Part shown: positions 52,986 to 63,899 of the stretch, in pieces | Numbering within the stretch: the stretch's first letter is position 1 | Layout: every line of letters starts with the position of its first letter | Assembly (NCBI GenBank): GCA_036245525.1 | Contig: BTPG01000003.1 | Coordinates: forward strand, 161,007,260-161,071,259 | Length of the DNA stretch: 64,000 nt | Source of the DNA: Semisulcospira habei | Taxonomy: Eukaryota; Mollusca; Gastropoda; Semisulcospiridae | Reading direction: 5' to 3' | The notes under the pieces: model-generated | The model's input: only the letters and a program-made list of their open reading frames with translations | What the model was told of the DNA's origin: nothing | The model's database searches: none | Program-made: the position numbers and the translations under genes

Positions 52986-53628
52986 AAGTTGAATTTCAGA
53001 AAGCTGAAAATGAACTGTTTATATCAACGCCTCACTTCTTGTGAGCTTGTCAAGTTTGTCCTTTCTTACATAACTTTAAAAAGTTACTGACTGACTTGAT
53101 GCAGAAGAAGAGTACAGAGTTACATGTGTCAATTTTGATGCTTGAAAAATGAAAAGCATCAAGATTGACACCTGAACCTCTGATGACTGAACTTATTGAA
53201 ATAAGAGCTTAGTCATGGCTGTCTATAATGATTTTCAAGCACGATGCGAGACAGTTGGCTCTGGCTGGCTGATTAAAGCTCAGACTAATCTGAATCATAA
53301 CTGTCTTGATGTTTGAAAAGCATATCTATAGACATCTGGGGCTTGGTTGCAGGTTGAGAGCCCACTAAGGGTACAGCATTAGCTGTGTATCTTTATACTT
53401 GAAAGTGTCAAAATAGACAGGTTAAAATAAAGATTTCCCTTGCCAGTTACAGGTTCAGGAATCGTAGCACCTCGAGTATTTTCACAATACTGAGTACTTA
53501 ATAAATTGCTATATTTGCTGACCAACCTGACTTTGTCAAGGTCCTTTTATTTTCAAGCTTGGTACTTTTAAAGGTGCTTTTAAGGTCCTTTTGAGGCCCT
53601 ATCCAACTTACCTGGGAACCCTGGGGGA

Positions 53629-54020
53629 AGAAGTACTGCCTTCCGAGCGGCGTGTCAACGCTTGTCCTCGCTTCGCCGCTGCCACGCTCTGCAGCCTGCT
53701 CGCCGGAATGCTGTGCTCGCCGTCTGCCCCTACCTACCGCAGGACCTATGGAGACAGCTGCGACAGGCTCGGCTCGGCGATCCCTCCTCTTCGGTCCAGG
53801 ACCTGGCAGTCGGTGAAAGACGCGATGAGAAGCTTTGCCCTGTCCACGTCATCTCCTCCCGCTTCCAGCCGCCCGCGAGGCCCTGGGTCGCTCCCTGCGG
53901 ACCGCCGGACCCGCCCAGCACCCGCCCTCCCGGCGTCGCCGCCTTCCCCCGCACGTCCCCGCCGCCTGCCGCGCCCGCCCGCCCCCCCGACCCCGCCTCC
54001 TCCCCCGCCTGGCCTTGGCC
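53629..54020 (+). pseudogene. gag-like protein of e7, 3' part
   Basis: Continues gag after the hAT-like insertion: RNAVLAVCPYLPQDLWRQLR, then QARLG and RTWQSVKDAM, equivalent to LHGCFALPASVKTQLRQAPL and FGPTWQSVKDAS in e2. It ends in a Pro-rich stretch before RT. Frameshifted. Confidence 0.78.
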
Positions 54021-55570
54021 GGCCACAGGCGGCGTCCGATCATCGACCTTCAGCGCGGCACAAGTTCTTCGCAGCACCTTCCTTCCCTGGGGGACCGCCA
54101 GAGCCCTTCGCGCCGCGGTTCTTCCCATGGGCTTCACTGTCAGCCTGGATCTAGCGGATGCCTACGTTCATGTCCCCGTGCATCCGGCTTCCAGACGCCT
54201 TCTGCGCTTCGCTTCAATGGCGTTGTTTCCGATTCCGCGCCTTCCCCCTTGCCCGCAACCCCAGCCCTGGGTGTTCGCCCGTCTCTTGGACGGCGGCTGC
54301 GCCATGGTCAGGCGGGCTTCGTCGAGCCCCTCCTCGAGCTACGTCGACAATCTGCTCCGGCGCCACCGGTCGGCACCCTCCCGGGAGCAGCAACAAGACG
54401 CCTTGCTGGCCTCCTTGACAGCCGCGGCTTCGGCAAGTCGGATCTCGCCCCGTTCCGCTGCTTCGCGCACCGTGGTATGGAGTTCCTTACGGACTTCGTC
54501 TGGTGTGACTCCCGGACCCGAGGTTCCAGAGGTTGGCGAACCTGGCTCGTCTTGGTGCACAGGAGGAGACGGTCCCCGCCAGAGTCTGGTTGCAGCTCTT
54601 AGGCCTGATGAGCACGGCTGTGGATCTCCTTCCCTTGGTTGGCTCTACTCGCGCCCACTTCCAACTCCATCTTCTCCTTCCTGGCGCCCTCGACCGGAGA
54701 CTTCGAGGCTCCCATTCCGGTTCCTCCCTTGCTTGTTCCACTCCTCCGCTGGACAGACCCTGCCTGGCTCGCGTCTGGAGTCCCTCTCCTTCGCCTCCCC
54801 CCCCCCCCCCCCCCCCAGTTGTCCCTTGCGTTGACGCCAGCCGCTCCGGCTGGGGTGCACACCTGCTGCCGACGTGCCACGGCTTCCGGCAGCTGGCCAC
54901 TGGTCCTTGTGGTCAAGCATTTCAACTGGTTGGAGTTACAGGCGATGTGGCAAGCTCTCCTCGCTTGGGAACCGACTCTCGGACATCAGGCCCTGTTCGT
55001 CCTTTCGACGACTCCACTGTCGTGTCCTACATACAGAAGCAGGACGGGACCCGCTCCCCTTCCTCTGCTTTCTTCTTACCAGCGCCTCCGTGGGTGTGAG
55101 GATCGCCGCGTCTCTCTCCGAGCGAGATACTTCCCGGCCACCTGTGGTCCTCGCGGATTCCCTCTCTCGGCGTGGTCAGCTTCTTCACACTGAGTGGGCG
55201 CTTCGCCCGGACTTCTTCCGGATGATCTGCGCCACGTGGGAGAGCCCCCTTAGCGATCTCTTCGCGACAAGGTGGAACTGCCAGCCCCCCCCAGTCCCAG
55301 ACCCCCTAGCCTGGGCGGTCGATGCGCTCTCCATTCCCTGGGATGGCCTCTGCGCTTACGCTTACCCTCCCTCAGCCCTGGTTCCCAAGGTGCTTCTCAA
55401 GCTCAAGGGATGCAACACGATCCTGTTGCTGGTGGCGCCGTTCTGCTGGCCCAGTTTCTGCACCACCGACCTACTGAACCTCACCACGGGCCCTCCACTG
55501 CGGCTTCCCACTCCTCGCACGATGCTCAAGCAACCGTTCCAGGCGCGCTACCTTCCATGCCCTGAGTGAC
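54020..55570 (+). pseudogene. RT-RNase H-Dam-like gene of e7
   Basis: Pieces in several frames: RRRPIIDLQRG (RT), GTARALRAAVLPMGFTVSLD and LADAYVHVPVHPASRRLLRF, then SSYVDNLLRRH, in which the catalytic YLDD is now YVDN. RNase H is left as VDASRSGWGAHLLPTCHG (with TGA-free shifts), FNWLELQAMWQALLAW and LADSLSRRGQLLHTEW. The Dam-like part has SDLFATRWNCQ, PDPLAWAVDALSIPWDG, AYAYPP and LLLVAPF. A 20-base C run at 54797-54816 interrupts the RNase H start. Confidence 0.85.
54797..54816 (+). repeat. 20-base poly-C tract
   Basis: Uninterrupted C run within the RNase H region of e7. Length is uncertain for the usual homopolymer reasons. Confidence 0.88.
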
Positions 55571-56625
55571 TCCTGCTTCACGCTTGGAGATTGTGCGGCA
55601 AGCCATCGCCACTAGAGGTTCTCGAGTGAGGCAGTGGCAGCTATCGCTTCAGGCCGCAGACCCTCGACCCTGCGTGTCTACAAGGGAAGTGGAGAGTACT
55701 TGGAGCCTGGTGCGACCTCCGTCGCCTCTCCCCTACCGATCTGACTTCCCCACTCTGGCCGAGTTCTTCCGCTGGCTCTTCCCCGAACAGCACTTGGCAC
55801 CGATCACCATCAGGGGCTACCTTGCTCTGATCGCCGACCCCTACCGGCACCTGGGCCGAGTGGACCCCCGGCAAGTGCAAGGACCTCGCTGACCTTGTGG
55901 CCCACCTCGGCATACAGCGACCTGCGCTCCGCTCCCTGATCCCACGCTGGGACTTACCCTGGGTACTCACCTGGCTGAACACTAGCGTTTCGAGCCGCTT
56001 CCCCTAGCAAGCCTGGCCGACGCTCCGCGAAAGGCTCGCTTCTGCTCACCGCAGCCACAGCCTCCAGAGTGAGTGAGCTGCACACGCTCCCCGCGCCCCC
56101 GCCTGCCTGCCGTGCAGGTCAGATGGTTACGTGCAGCTACTAACGGACCCGGCCTCCTTGGCCAAGAACCAGTCCCCGTTGGCAGCCCCCCAGGTGATCA
56201 CTGTTCGATCGCTGAAGCCGATTGACCCCTACTAGGAAGTCAGACGACAGGACCCGGTGAGAGCCTTACACGTGTACCTACGCCGATCCAAGCCGCTCCG
56301 CCGGGGACGCACCCTCCTCTTTCTCTCTCTGTCCCCAGGTAGACAAGACATCTCAGCCCAGACGATCTCTTCCTGGCTAAGATGGGTGATACGCTCCGCC
56401 TACCAGGACCTCTGCCCCGACGCTGCCAAGCGACTACACTTCCGGGCCCACGAGGTCAGAGCCATGGTTGCTAGCGTCACATTCGACCACTGCGCTGTCC
56501 GAGATGGCGGGCTTCCGTAGGCTGGCGGACCAAGTCGACCTTCACCCAGGTCTACCTCCGAAACCTGGTTGGCCAGCAAGACAACCTGGCCCTGGTGGGG
56601 GACATCACGGTGGCACAACACTCCC
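55570..56625 (+). pseudogene. Tyrosine recombinase of e7
   Basis: Core-binding part EQHLAPITIRGYLALIADPY, catalytic R in TASRVSELHTLP (frame-shifted, about 56060), QDISAQTISSWLRWVIRSAY, H-x-x-R in RAHEVRAMV (about 56448), and the tyrosine region degraded near 56540 (RRLADQ, STFTQVYLRN in another frame). Stop codons and indels occur about every 200 bp. Confidence 0.82.
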
Positions 56626-56739
56626 TCCCGGCACCTTCAGTGCCGTTGGTAATCCTTTAGCTAAAATTACCGGGAGCTTGCGTCTTGCTAGCTCAGTCAG
56701 TCACTGGGTTACGCAGCACCCTCCTCCTATTCGCTATTC

Positions 56740-56839
56740 TCCATTGTAGTAATGGCATCAGTAATGTTTTTGAGGAAACAAATGAATTTTTCTCTAAAAT
56801 GTATTTTTTCGAAAAATACTTACCGATGCCATTACTAGG
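56740..56839 (+). repeat. ICR of e7
   Basis: AGTAATGGCATCAGTAATG and CTTACCGATGCCATTACTA around a core that equals the complement of the e7 tips (AGGAAACAAATGAATTTTTC). Confidence 0.9.
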
Positions 56840-56870
56840 ACGGCCCTCCCACCTGCCCCGCTCGCCGCTA

Positions 56871-57107
56871 GCCAGCTAAACGAAAGAACTGGTTCGGCTT
56901 GGCTGCTCGGGCAGTTACCCGCAGGGGGTGGGAAGGGAGGCTACCCGGGTACCAGGTCACGGCACCCCTGGTGGCCTCCCCTGGCCCTAAAGGTACACAT
57001 CGTAAGTTTTTTGGGCTAAAATTACGCTAGCTATAGGTTGTTCCATTGTAGTAATGGCATAGGTAAGTATTTTTCGAAAAAATACATTTTAGAGAAAAAT
57101 TCATTTT
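56871..57107 (+). repeat. Right ITR of e7
   Basis: Inverse of 43389-43612. Terminal motif AGTAATGGCATAGGTAAG; tip AGAGAAAAATTCATTTT. Confidence 0.9.
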
Positions 57108-57422
57108 TCGAAGGCTGCTTGGCATTTCATACAGAGATCACATCACGAACGAGGAAGTGGGAAGCAGAATCAGGCAAGCCATCGGGCCCTATGAAGACCT
57201 ATTAGCCATTGTGAAAAAACGCAAACTGAAGTGGTATGGGCATGTTATGCGTTCAGCAGGGCTTGCCAAGGAAGACAGAGGAAAAGATGGGAGGACATTA
57301 CCTCAGACTGGACAGGACTGAGGCTGGGTGATACGCTAAGAATGGCAGAGAACAGAGAGGAATGGAGGGAGCTGGTTGCCAAGTCATCAGTGGTGCCCCA
57401 ACGTTCGGCAAGACTACGGGAT

Positions 57423-57880
<458 letters not shown>

Positions 57881-57925
57881 ATCACGATTTTGTTTTTATT
57901 TCTTTACTGAACTCATCTGTTGCAG

Positions 57926-58141
57926 ATCAGCACTCTTGAGATTCTGAACGTGGAGGATTCGAACAATGAACACAACCTAAGTGAGGATGTGTTGTTCGCC
58001 ATGCGTCAGGCCACGCGCCACGTGTGTGCTGCCCTAAAAAAATACTTTGACGCTCAGCTGGCCATCAAAGCAGAGGAGGTGCGACGCTCTCACATCCGCA
58101 GTGATGGCAGCTCACCTACGCAGGAAACGCCAGCATACAAG
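57926..58141 (+). CDS. DCAF1: DCAF1 internal exon e
   Basis: 72 codons in phase 0, from CTGTTGCAG|ATCAGC to AAG|GTGAGG. Begins ISTLEILNVEDSNN, continues FAMRQATRHVCAALKKYFDA and QLAIKAEEVRRSHIR, and ends PAYK. The vertebrate protein has STLEILNLEDQ and ALRKYFEAHLAIKLEQV here. It follows directly on DGLRRLFNV of exon d. Confidence 0.96.
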
Positions 58142-58307
58142 GTGAGGGAGCTAAACTGGCTGGTGGATTGTTGGCTGTCTGGTTGTTTGATCGGCTGTGG
58201 TCAAAGTTTTAAATTTGTTTGATCGGCTGGTTGATTGATGGTCCTGTGGTCGAATTTTTAAATTTGGTAGTTCTCTTAAAAGTGTATTACACTTCAGGAT
58301 ACAAATC

Positions 58308-58385
58308 AACCATGATAGTTCAGGGTGGTGCCAGAATAGGTTGATGCCTTAGGCATTTCTAGCACCACTGTGAACTATCATGATT
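58308..58385. repeat. Short inverted repeat (hairpin)
   Basis: ATGATAGTTCAGGGTGGTGC pairs with GCACCACTGTGAACTATCAT; the centre holds the palindrome ATGCCTTAGGCAT. Probably a small fold-back element or part of a MITE. Confidence 0.75.
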
Positions 58386-58812
58386 GTATCAAGGCTGAAT
58401 TTTTGGCTCACATGCGATGGCAAAAGGGAATCTATGTATGGGCCATCCAGCATCTGTCCAGAGTCTTCTTGTCCATGGAAAACTTTAATGTTGGCATTTT
58501 CTTGGACACTATTCAAGCCTCAGACTTCAAACTTGGCCCAAGGGTACTTTGTGGTAAAACCTTTCTAAACCTACCAATTTGAGTGACCTCTCTCAAAGGT
58601 CAAGGTCACAGGGGTCTAGAAAGGGGTCCAAAATGGCCATATTTTTACACAAATTGTTTCTTCTCAAATATTACTTTCAACTTAAAAACCAAACTTGGTA
58701 CAGAGATGCCTGATGGTAAGACCTTTCTATGCATACTAATTTGGATGACCCCTCTGAAAGTTCAGGGATCACAGGAAGTCGGCAAATGTGTGGAAAATGC
58801 CAGCTTTTGATG
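58386..58812 (+). repeat. 162-bp family repeat, left part
   Basis: Same motifs as 40225-41665 (CTTTCTATGCATACTAATTT, AAACTTGGTACAGAG). It continues at 60017-60680 after the fold-back element. Confidence 0.85.
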
Positions 58813-60016
58813 CTCACAAACCAGATAGGTGAGGCTAGCGCTGGCAGAATTGTATGCAAACCAAGGGGAATCACAGCGCTGGACAGACAACAGTTAGATC
58901 CCCTGCCCCCGCCTATCAGGCACGGCGCACCCAATCGCCAGCCCACAGAGAAATACGCAGGTATAGAATAAGACGCCTCTTCCTACTGGCCATAGACTGG
59001 GTCATGAAGATGACCACAGAGCACAGACGAAGTGGAATACAGTGGACACTGTGGACACAGCTTGACGACCTCGATTTTGCAGACGACTTGGCATTACTGT
59101 CCCACACTCATCAACAAATGCAGGACAAGACCACGAGGCTTGCTGACATCTCGTCCCAAGTGGGCCTCACCATTCACAAACAGAAAACAAAGACAATGAG
59201 GCTAAACGCAACCAGGGAGGAACCAATCTTGCTTGCTGGCACCCCGTTGGAGGAGGTGGAGTCCTTCACCTATCTCGGGAGCATCATAGACAAAAAAGGC
59301 GGCACTGATGCAGATGTCAGAGCACGAATCGGTAAAGCCAGAGCAGCCTTTCTCCAGTTGAAAAAAGTGTGGAGTTCCAGAGAGCTGTCACAACACACCA
59401 AAGTCCGGATTTTCAACTCCAATGTAAAAGCAGTTCTCCTATATGGAGCAGAGACTTGGAGATTGACAAAAACCACAGTCAACAGAGTACAGACCTTCAT
59501 GAACAGTTGCCTTAGAAGAATTTTGAAAATCCACTGGCCAGAGAAGATCAGCAACGTCAGACTCTGGGAGAGAACAGAGCAGATAACAGCAGAGAATGAA
59601 ATTGGGCGAAGAAGATGGGGATGGATCGGTCACAGTCTGAGAAAGCCAGCTTCCAGTATCACTAGGCAGGCATTGTCATGGAACCCCCAGGGAAAGAGGA
59701 AAAGAGGTAGGCCGAGAAACTCCTGGCGTCGAGACCTCCAAGCAGACATCAAGAGACTGGGAACCACCTGGAGTAGAATCGAAGGAGAAGCACAGGACAG
59801 GAGTTGCTGGAGGTCTCTCGTCGACGGCCTATACCCGGGTAGGGGTGACAGGCGTAAGTAAGTAAGTAATAGAATAAGACGATCATTTGATGGAAATGAT
59901 CGTCTTATTCTATACCTGCGTATTTCTCTGTGGGCTGGCGATTGGGTGCCTGATAGGCGGGGGCAGGGGATCTAACTGTTGTCTGTCCAGCGCTGTGATT
60001 CCCCTTGGTTTGCATA
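58813..60016. mobile_element. Fold-back element with 124-bp arms, split by an RTE-like copy
   Basis: The left arm (58852-58975 plus 59882-59888) and right arm (59894-60017) are near-perfect inverted copies around the 5-base loop GATGG. The left arm has 7 extra bases. A 12-bp direct repeat, CAGCTTTTGATG, flanks the element (58801-58812 and 60017-60028). The first 39 bp (58813-58851) are unpaired. An RTE-like LINE has inserted seven bases before the hairpin loop. No coding capacity. Confidence 0.88.
58976..59868 (+). pseudogene. 5'-truncated RTE-like LINE, C-terminal 290 codons
   Basis: Starts within RT at LFLLAIDWVMKMTTEHR and keeps FADDLALLS and the whole C-terminus in one open frame to 59861. 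It differs from the full-length element (49692-52706) at only a few residues, so it is a recent copy. The 13-bp duplication ATAGAATAAGACG (58963-58975 and 59869-59881) lies inside the fold-back arm. It lacks the endonuclease and most of RT. Confidence 0.95.
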
Positions 60017-60680
60017 CAGCTTTTGATGGAATTGTAGTTTTTATGAACATTTTGGTCAACTTTTCAGTCAGATTTGGCACATTTGTGATAAGACCTTTCT
60101 ATGCATACTAATTTACTGGTCCTCTCACAAAGGTCAAGGGTCATGGGGGATCCAGAAAGTGGTAAAAATAGCCATATTTTGACAAAAACTTTTTTTGAAG
60201 TACTATTTTCAACTTCAAACCTAAACTTGGTATAGAGATACCTGATGATAAGGCCTTTCTATACATACTAATTTGGATGACCCCTCGGAAAGGTCATGGG
60301 TCACAGGAGGTTGGTAAGTGTGTGAAAAATGCAAATTTTTGATAGAATTGTAGTTTTTATCAAAGTTTTTACAAACTTTCAATAAAATTTGGCTTAAAGG
60401 TAGCTGACGATAACACCTTTCTATGCATACTAATTTAGTCAACCCCTCACAGAGGTCAAGGGTCATGGAGGGTCAACAGATTTGTGAAAAAAAATCATAC
60501 ATTTTGAGAAAACTCAGATTTTCTGGTACAAAAGCCAACCTGTTGTTTATGTTTAGACACTTGAACACTTGCTCATTTCAGAGACCTGATGGAAAGGTCA
60601 TGGTCACAAAGATCACACATATGTGGATTGGTCATACACGTGAGCCATAAGGGCTTTGCCTTGCTTGTTTTAGTTCAGTA
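60017..60680 (+). repeat. 162-bp family repeat, right part
   Basis: At least four diverged units (CTATGCATACTAATTTAGTC, TTGGATGACCCCTCGGAAAG). Ends with ACGTGAGCCATAAGGGCTTT, as at 41620. Confidence 0.85.
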
Positions 60681-60991
60681 ATGTGTAAGTATTAAAATGG
60701 AACTTGGCAAATTTCAACGATCAGGAATCAGCAGTTTGTTTGTAATTGAATCATTTGTTATGAAGCTATTTACACTTATCTGCAGCAGGCATAAATCATC
60801 AGCCACGTGTGGGCTGCAGGAGGTTCATGAGGATCCATGCATCTTACCAGAAAGCAATGGCCTTCTGGCCTACAACGGCTACAGTGGGCACGTGCAAGGC
60901 TGTGCACAGGCCAACTGCGGCCATTGTGGGCCCAAAGACCTTTTGCCACTGGGGTTGCTGACTTATCATCCATTCTGTCTATGTATCACAG
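60681..60991. other. Intron remainder before exon f
   Basis: No recognised feature. Ends in the acceptor TATGTATCACAG. Confidence 0.6.
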
Positions 60992-61161
60992 CCCTTGAAG
61001 TTGACAGCGCCAGTGGTGACGGAAAACATAGAACTGTTGATGGAACTGTTGCCAGTACGATCACTATGGCCACCAGAAGCCACCTTCCACAAGCTGGGGG
61101 GCCTGCAGCTGCTGATTCAGCTGGTGGCCTTGGCACCATCCTGGAACAACTACCCTGGCAA
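60992..61161 (+). CDS. DCAF1: DCAF1 internal exon f
   Basis: CACAG|CCCTTG, 56 codons plus two bases, donor GTGAGT. Reads TENIELLMELLPVRSLWPPE and FHKLGGLQLLIQLVALAPSW, ending NNYPG. The vertebrate segment has EMMEFLIEYGP and LKLSCVQLLLQLISIACNW. The two extra bases join the next exon to make lysine. Confidence 0.94.
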
Positions 61162-61713
61162 GTGAGTGCAGATTTTGGTATTTGTTGGATCAACTACTTT
61201 CAGGACTAGCCAGAGAGATGTGAAGACAGTGTTATCACTGCTTCCAGCAAGTTAACTAATACCTTGCAAAAATGGGATCGGGGGAGCATACTGTATTTTA
61301 TTGTGCAGCAAACCTTTGTCCAGAAATGTGTAATGGGCCTTTCACACAAAAAGTAACATGCACAGGCTGAAAGAGCAAGCTTTTGCAATTATTTTGCTAA
61401 TCTGGCACTACCCGTGAATTATCATGGTTGACCCATCTCCTGCAACAGGTGCATAGTCGTTCGATGACGCCTCCAAAATTTGGGAAATATGTGTGTCAGG
61501 CTGAATGAGTTAATGGATTTACCCCTTTTTGGCATGTACTCGCTGCAGAGACTATAACTGTAAACTGTAAAGGTAGCTGTAGTGTACATGTCGCCATCGT
61601 TACTGTTTGAAGTACTGGTGGTTGCATGCACAGAGGGAGTTAATGTAATTACTGTTGTGAGTTTGGTAGTTGTACTGTTGAGGTCATGTGTTGACATGAA
61701 GCTGTGTTTGCAG
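61162..61713. other. Short DCAF1 intron
   Basis: 552 bp. 61395-61510 is the small repeat also found at 17165-17290. Otherwise unremarkable. Confidence 0.75.
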
Positions 61714-61833
61714 GCCAGAAACCATCAAGAGTGCGCTGGATGTGGTGACCGTGCTGACTGTCACTCCCAAGTCACAGCTTACTCTTCTCGGCATCATTCA
61801 CATGCACGAGAATCACACTACTCCAGCTATGAG
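61714..61833 (+). CDS. DCAF1: DCAF1 internal exon g
   Basis: TTTGCAG|G completes the lysine codon, then ETIKSALDVVTVLTVTPKSQ to NHTTPAM plus two bases; donor GTGAAG. Matches vertebrate RFALDVLAILTVVPKIQLQL. The donor is weaker than the others (GTGAAG). Confidence 0.93.
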
Positions 61834-61924
61834 GTGAAGTCTATATCATCCTGGTTCTACATTTTACGTTAGTGTCCATCCAATAACCACCGGCACAGCC
61901 AACAAATTTTTTAAAAATTCAAAG

Positions 61925-62375
61925 TCAGTTACAGCTCTTACAGGACATGCAACAGAAGACACAACAGTTGACACAGTCAGCAAGCTCCATAGGTCTCGGG
62001 GTCAACATTAGGAAGACTCAAGTCATGAGGAAGAACACCATAGTGGGCGACCCAATCACCATCAATGACCAACCTCTGCAAGAGGTGGACGAGTTCACGT
62101 ACCTGGGCAGCAAGGTTACCACAGATGGAGACTGCACAAGGGAGATCACCACAAGAATCAGCAAAGCCAACCAAGCCTTCGCAATGCTGAAACCCATCTG
62201 GAGGACCACAAGCCTGAGCATCCACACCAAGCTCCGTATTTTTAAGAGCAACGTGCTGAGTGTCCTTCTATATGGGTCAGAATGCTGGAAATCCACTACC
62301 GCTACGGAACGCAAGCTGGATGAGGGCAGCATCATCAGCAAAAAGCAGCTCACGAATCAGTTTGCTTTACACTAA
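61925..62375 (+). pseudogene. LINE-D fragment: end of RT and thumb
   Basis: MQQKTQQLTQSASSIGLGVN, VDEFTYLGSKVTTDGDCTRE, SIHTKLRIFKSNVLSVLLYG and SECWKSTTATERKLD. Related in layout to the RTE-like LINE but a different family. It ends abruptly after KLD, so it is truncated at both ends. Confidence 0.85.
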
Positions 62376-62762
62376 ACACCGAATTAACTCCTCCAGATTA
62401 AGAACACACATGCAAATACTGTACATGTGATGAGAGGCAGTAAGTGCAGAATCGATATGTAGTGAACGTCTGTTGTCAGCGTGACGGGTGAGATAGATTG
62501 ACACTGAACCCTCAAGGACCTCCTCCACATGAAAAAAACCACATGCATGAAGGGCCCTATGACAGTACAATGAATACTGAGAGTCTAGGTTTGTCTCAGG
62601 CGTTGTTCACTGTTAAGATGCAGGGTGGGCGCGAGACAGTACACTGCCTGTACATGGCTGTCAGTTTAATCAGATTACTTGCCTTGGTGGCGACTCTGTA
62701 TATTACAGTACCCAGAAGCCATAGTTAGACCATGTTATTTGCTATAGTGCTATTGTAGTTCA

Positions 62763-63500
62763 GGAGACACGGGGGCTTTGATGTCAGGGGTTTCCTCCCT
62801 TAGCCTTTCCGCAGCCAAGCGGCCAGGCCTGCAAGGCAGCAGGCACCAAGATCAGCGTGTACAGAGCTGTGGTCCTCACCACCCTGCTGTATGGTTCCGA
62901 GTCCTGGGCCCTCTACCGCAGCCAACTACGACTCCTCGAACGCTTCCACCAGCGCTGCCTGCGTACCATCCTGGGCATTCACTGGAGTGACTATGTCACC
63001 AACGTCGAGGTCCTTGAACAGGCTGAAACTGTGAGCATCGAGGCTTTGCTGTTGCGGACACAGCTCCGCTGGGCGGGGCATGTCTCCAGGATGGAGGATC
63101 ATCGCCTACCAAAGATCACCCTGTTCGGCGAGCTTGCTACTGGACACCGTGACAGAGGGGCACCAAAGAAGAGATACAAAGACTGTCTCAAGAAGTCACT
63201 TAGTGCCTGCCAAATCGACCACCACCAGTGGTCTTCGCTTGCTGCGGACCGTGACACCTGGCGCTCCACCATTTACAAGGCAGCTGTCTCCTTTGAGGAC
63301 TCTCACAGAGCTAGCCTTAAGGACAAGCGGCTCAGGAGAAAAAACAGAGATGCCGCAGCTCAGAACCCCGGCCATACCTTCCCCTGCAGCCACTGCGGTC
63401 GAACCTGCCTGTCTCGGATTGGCCTCCGCAGCCACGAACAAGCCTGCAGACGTCGTGGGCAACTCCTATAAAATCTTCGTTCGCGAAGTCAAGCCAAGAG
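62763..63500 (+). pseudogene. LINE-A copy 2, 5'-truncated
   Basis: Encodes VYRAVVLTTLLYGSESWALY through LERFHQRCLRTILGIHW to the C-terminal finger CSHCGRTCLSRIGLRSHEQA, with stop at 63469; the frame is intact from 62857. The 11-bp duplication ATTGTAGTTCA lies at 62752-62762 and 63501-63511. Nearly identical to 2050-2639, which shows where copy 1 lost its RT core. Confidence 0.93.
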
Positions 63501-63796
63501 ATTGTAGTTCAAAATTTTCATAAACTTGGGAAAAAAACCAAACTTCTTAAAAGGTCCTGTGGTCAACAGCCTTAGATGGCCTGCTCACAATTGTGTGTGG
63601 GCCAATCTAGACCACTGTCAACCCAAGGATCTTTTGCTCAAAGCCAAAGACCTGTGCGTGTTAATTTCTGATACTGCTGTATACTGGAGCACATGAGTAT
63701 GAGACTGACCTGTATTAGAAGTTTGTTTTCATTCTGTGAGAAATAAGCCTAATGTTGTGATATAAAATTGGTATTGTTTTTTGCTTTGTCTGTTAG

Positions 63797-63899
63797 TGTT
63801 CTGACTGGACTGGCTGAGGGAGAAATTTTGGCCGATGCGGAGGTGCAGAAATCTGCTTTGAACATTCTCATCAACTGTGTCTGTGGGCCATTTGAACGA
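63797..63899 (+). CDS. DCAF1: DCAF1 internal exon h
   Basis: CTGTTAG|T completes a serine codon, then VLTGLAEGEILADAEVQKSA and LNILINCVCGPFER at donor CGA|GTAAGT. The vertebrate segment has LGVAEGEFFIHDAEIQKSAL and INCVCGP. The LisH and WD40 parts of DCAF1 lie beyond the window. Confidence 0.96.

Larger units (their letters stand above)
45889..53623 (+). mobile_element. hAT-like DNA transposon with 5-bp TSD
   Basis: Left end CAGGGTTCGTAGG and right end CCTGGGAACCCTG are short TIRs (CAGGGTTC, then AGG). GGGGA is duplicated (45884-45888 and 53624-53628). Subterminal arrays of GTGCTTTTAAG and GGTCCTTTTA-type motifs occur at both ends (45897-46035 and 53540-53595), the usual place of transposase-binding sites. 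It carries a three-exon transposase gene. A 3.3-kb RTE-like LINE (49680-52985) is inserted in its 3' region; without that it is 4.4 kb. Confidence 0.88.
43389..57107 (+). mobile_element. e7: DIRS-like retrotransposon interrupted by a hAT-like transposon
   Basis: Left ITR 43389-43612 and right ITR 56871-57107 match inversely (GGTGCCGTGACCTGGTACCC against GGGTACCAGGTCACGGCACC). Without the hAT insert it is about 6 kb. It contains gag (44300-45888 and 53629-54020), RT-RNase H-Dam-like (54020-55570), recombinase (55570-56625) and ICR (56740-56839). Many frameshifts and one 20-base poly-C tract mark it as inactive. GC content is much higher than in e5 and e6. It was inserted in LINE-C without target duplication or loss. 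Confidence 0.92.
61834..63796. other. DCAF1 intron with two LINE fragments
   Basis: 1,963 bp containing LINE-D (61925-62375) and a LINE-A copy (62763-63500); the rest is unrecognised. Ends in acceptor TTTGTCTGTTAG. Confidence 0.75.

Noticed and set aside
60697..61209. 170-codon frame over DCAF1 exon f
   Set aside because: Wrong phase. The conserved DCAF1 residues are in the other frame between the splice sites 60992 and 61161.
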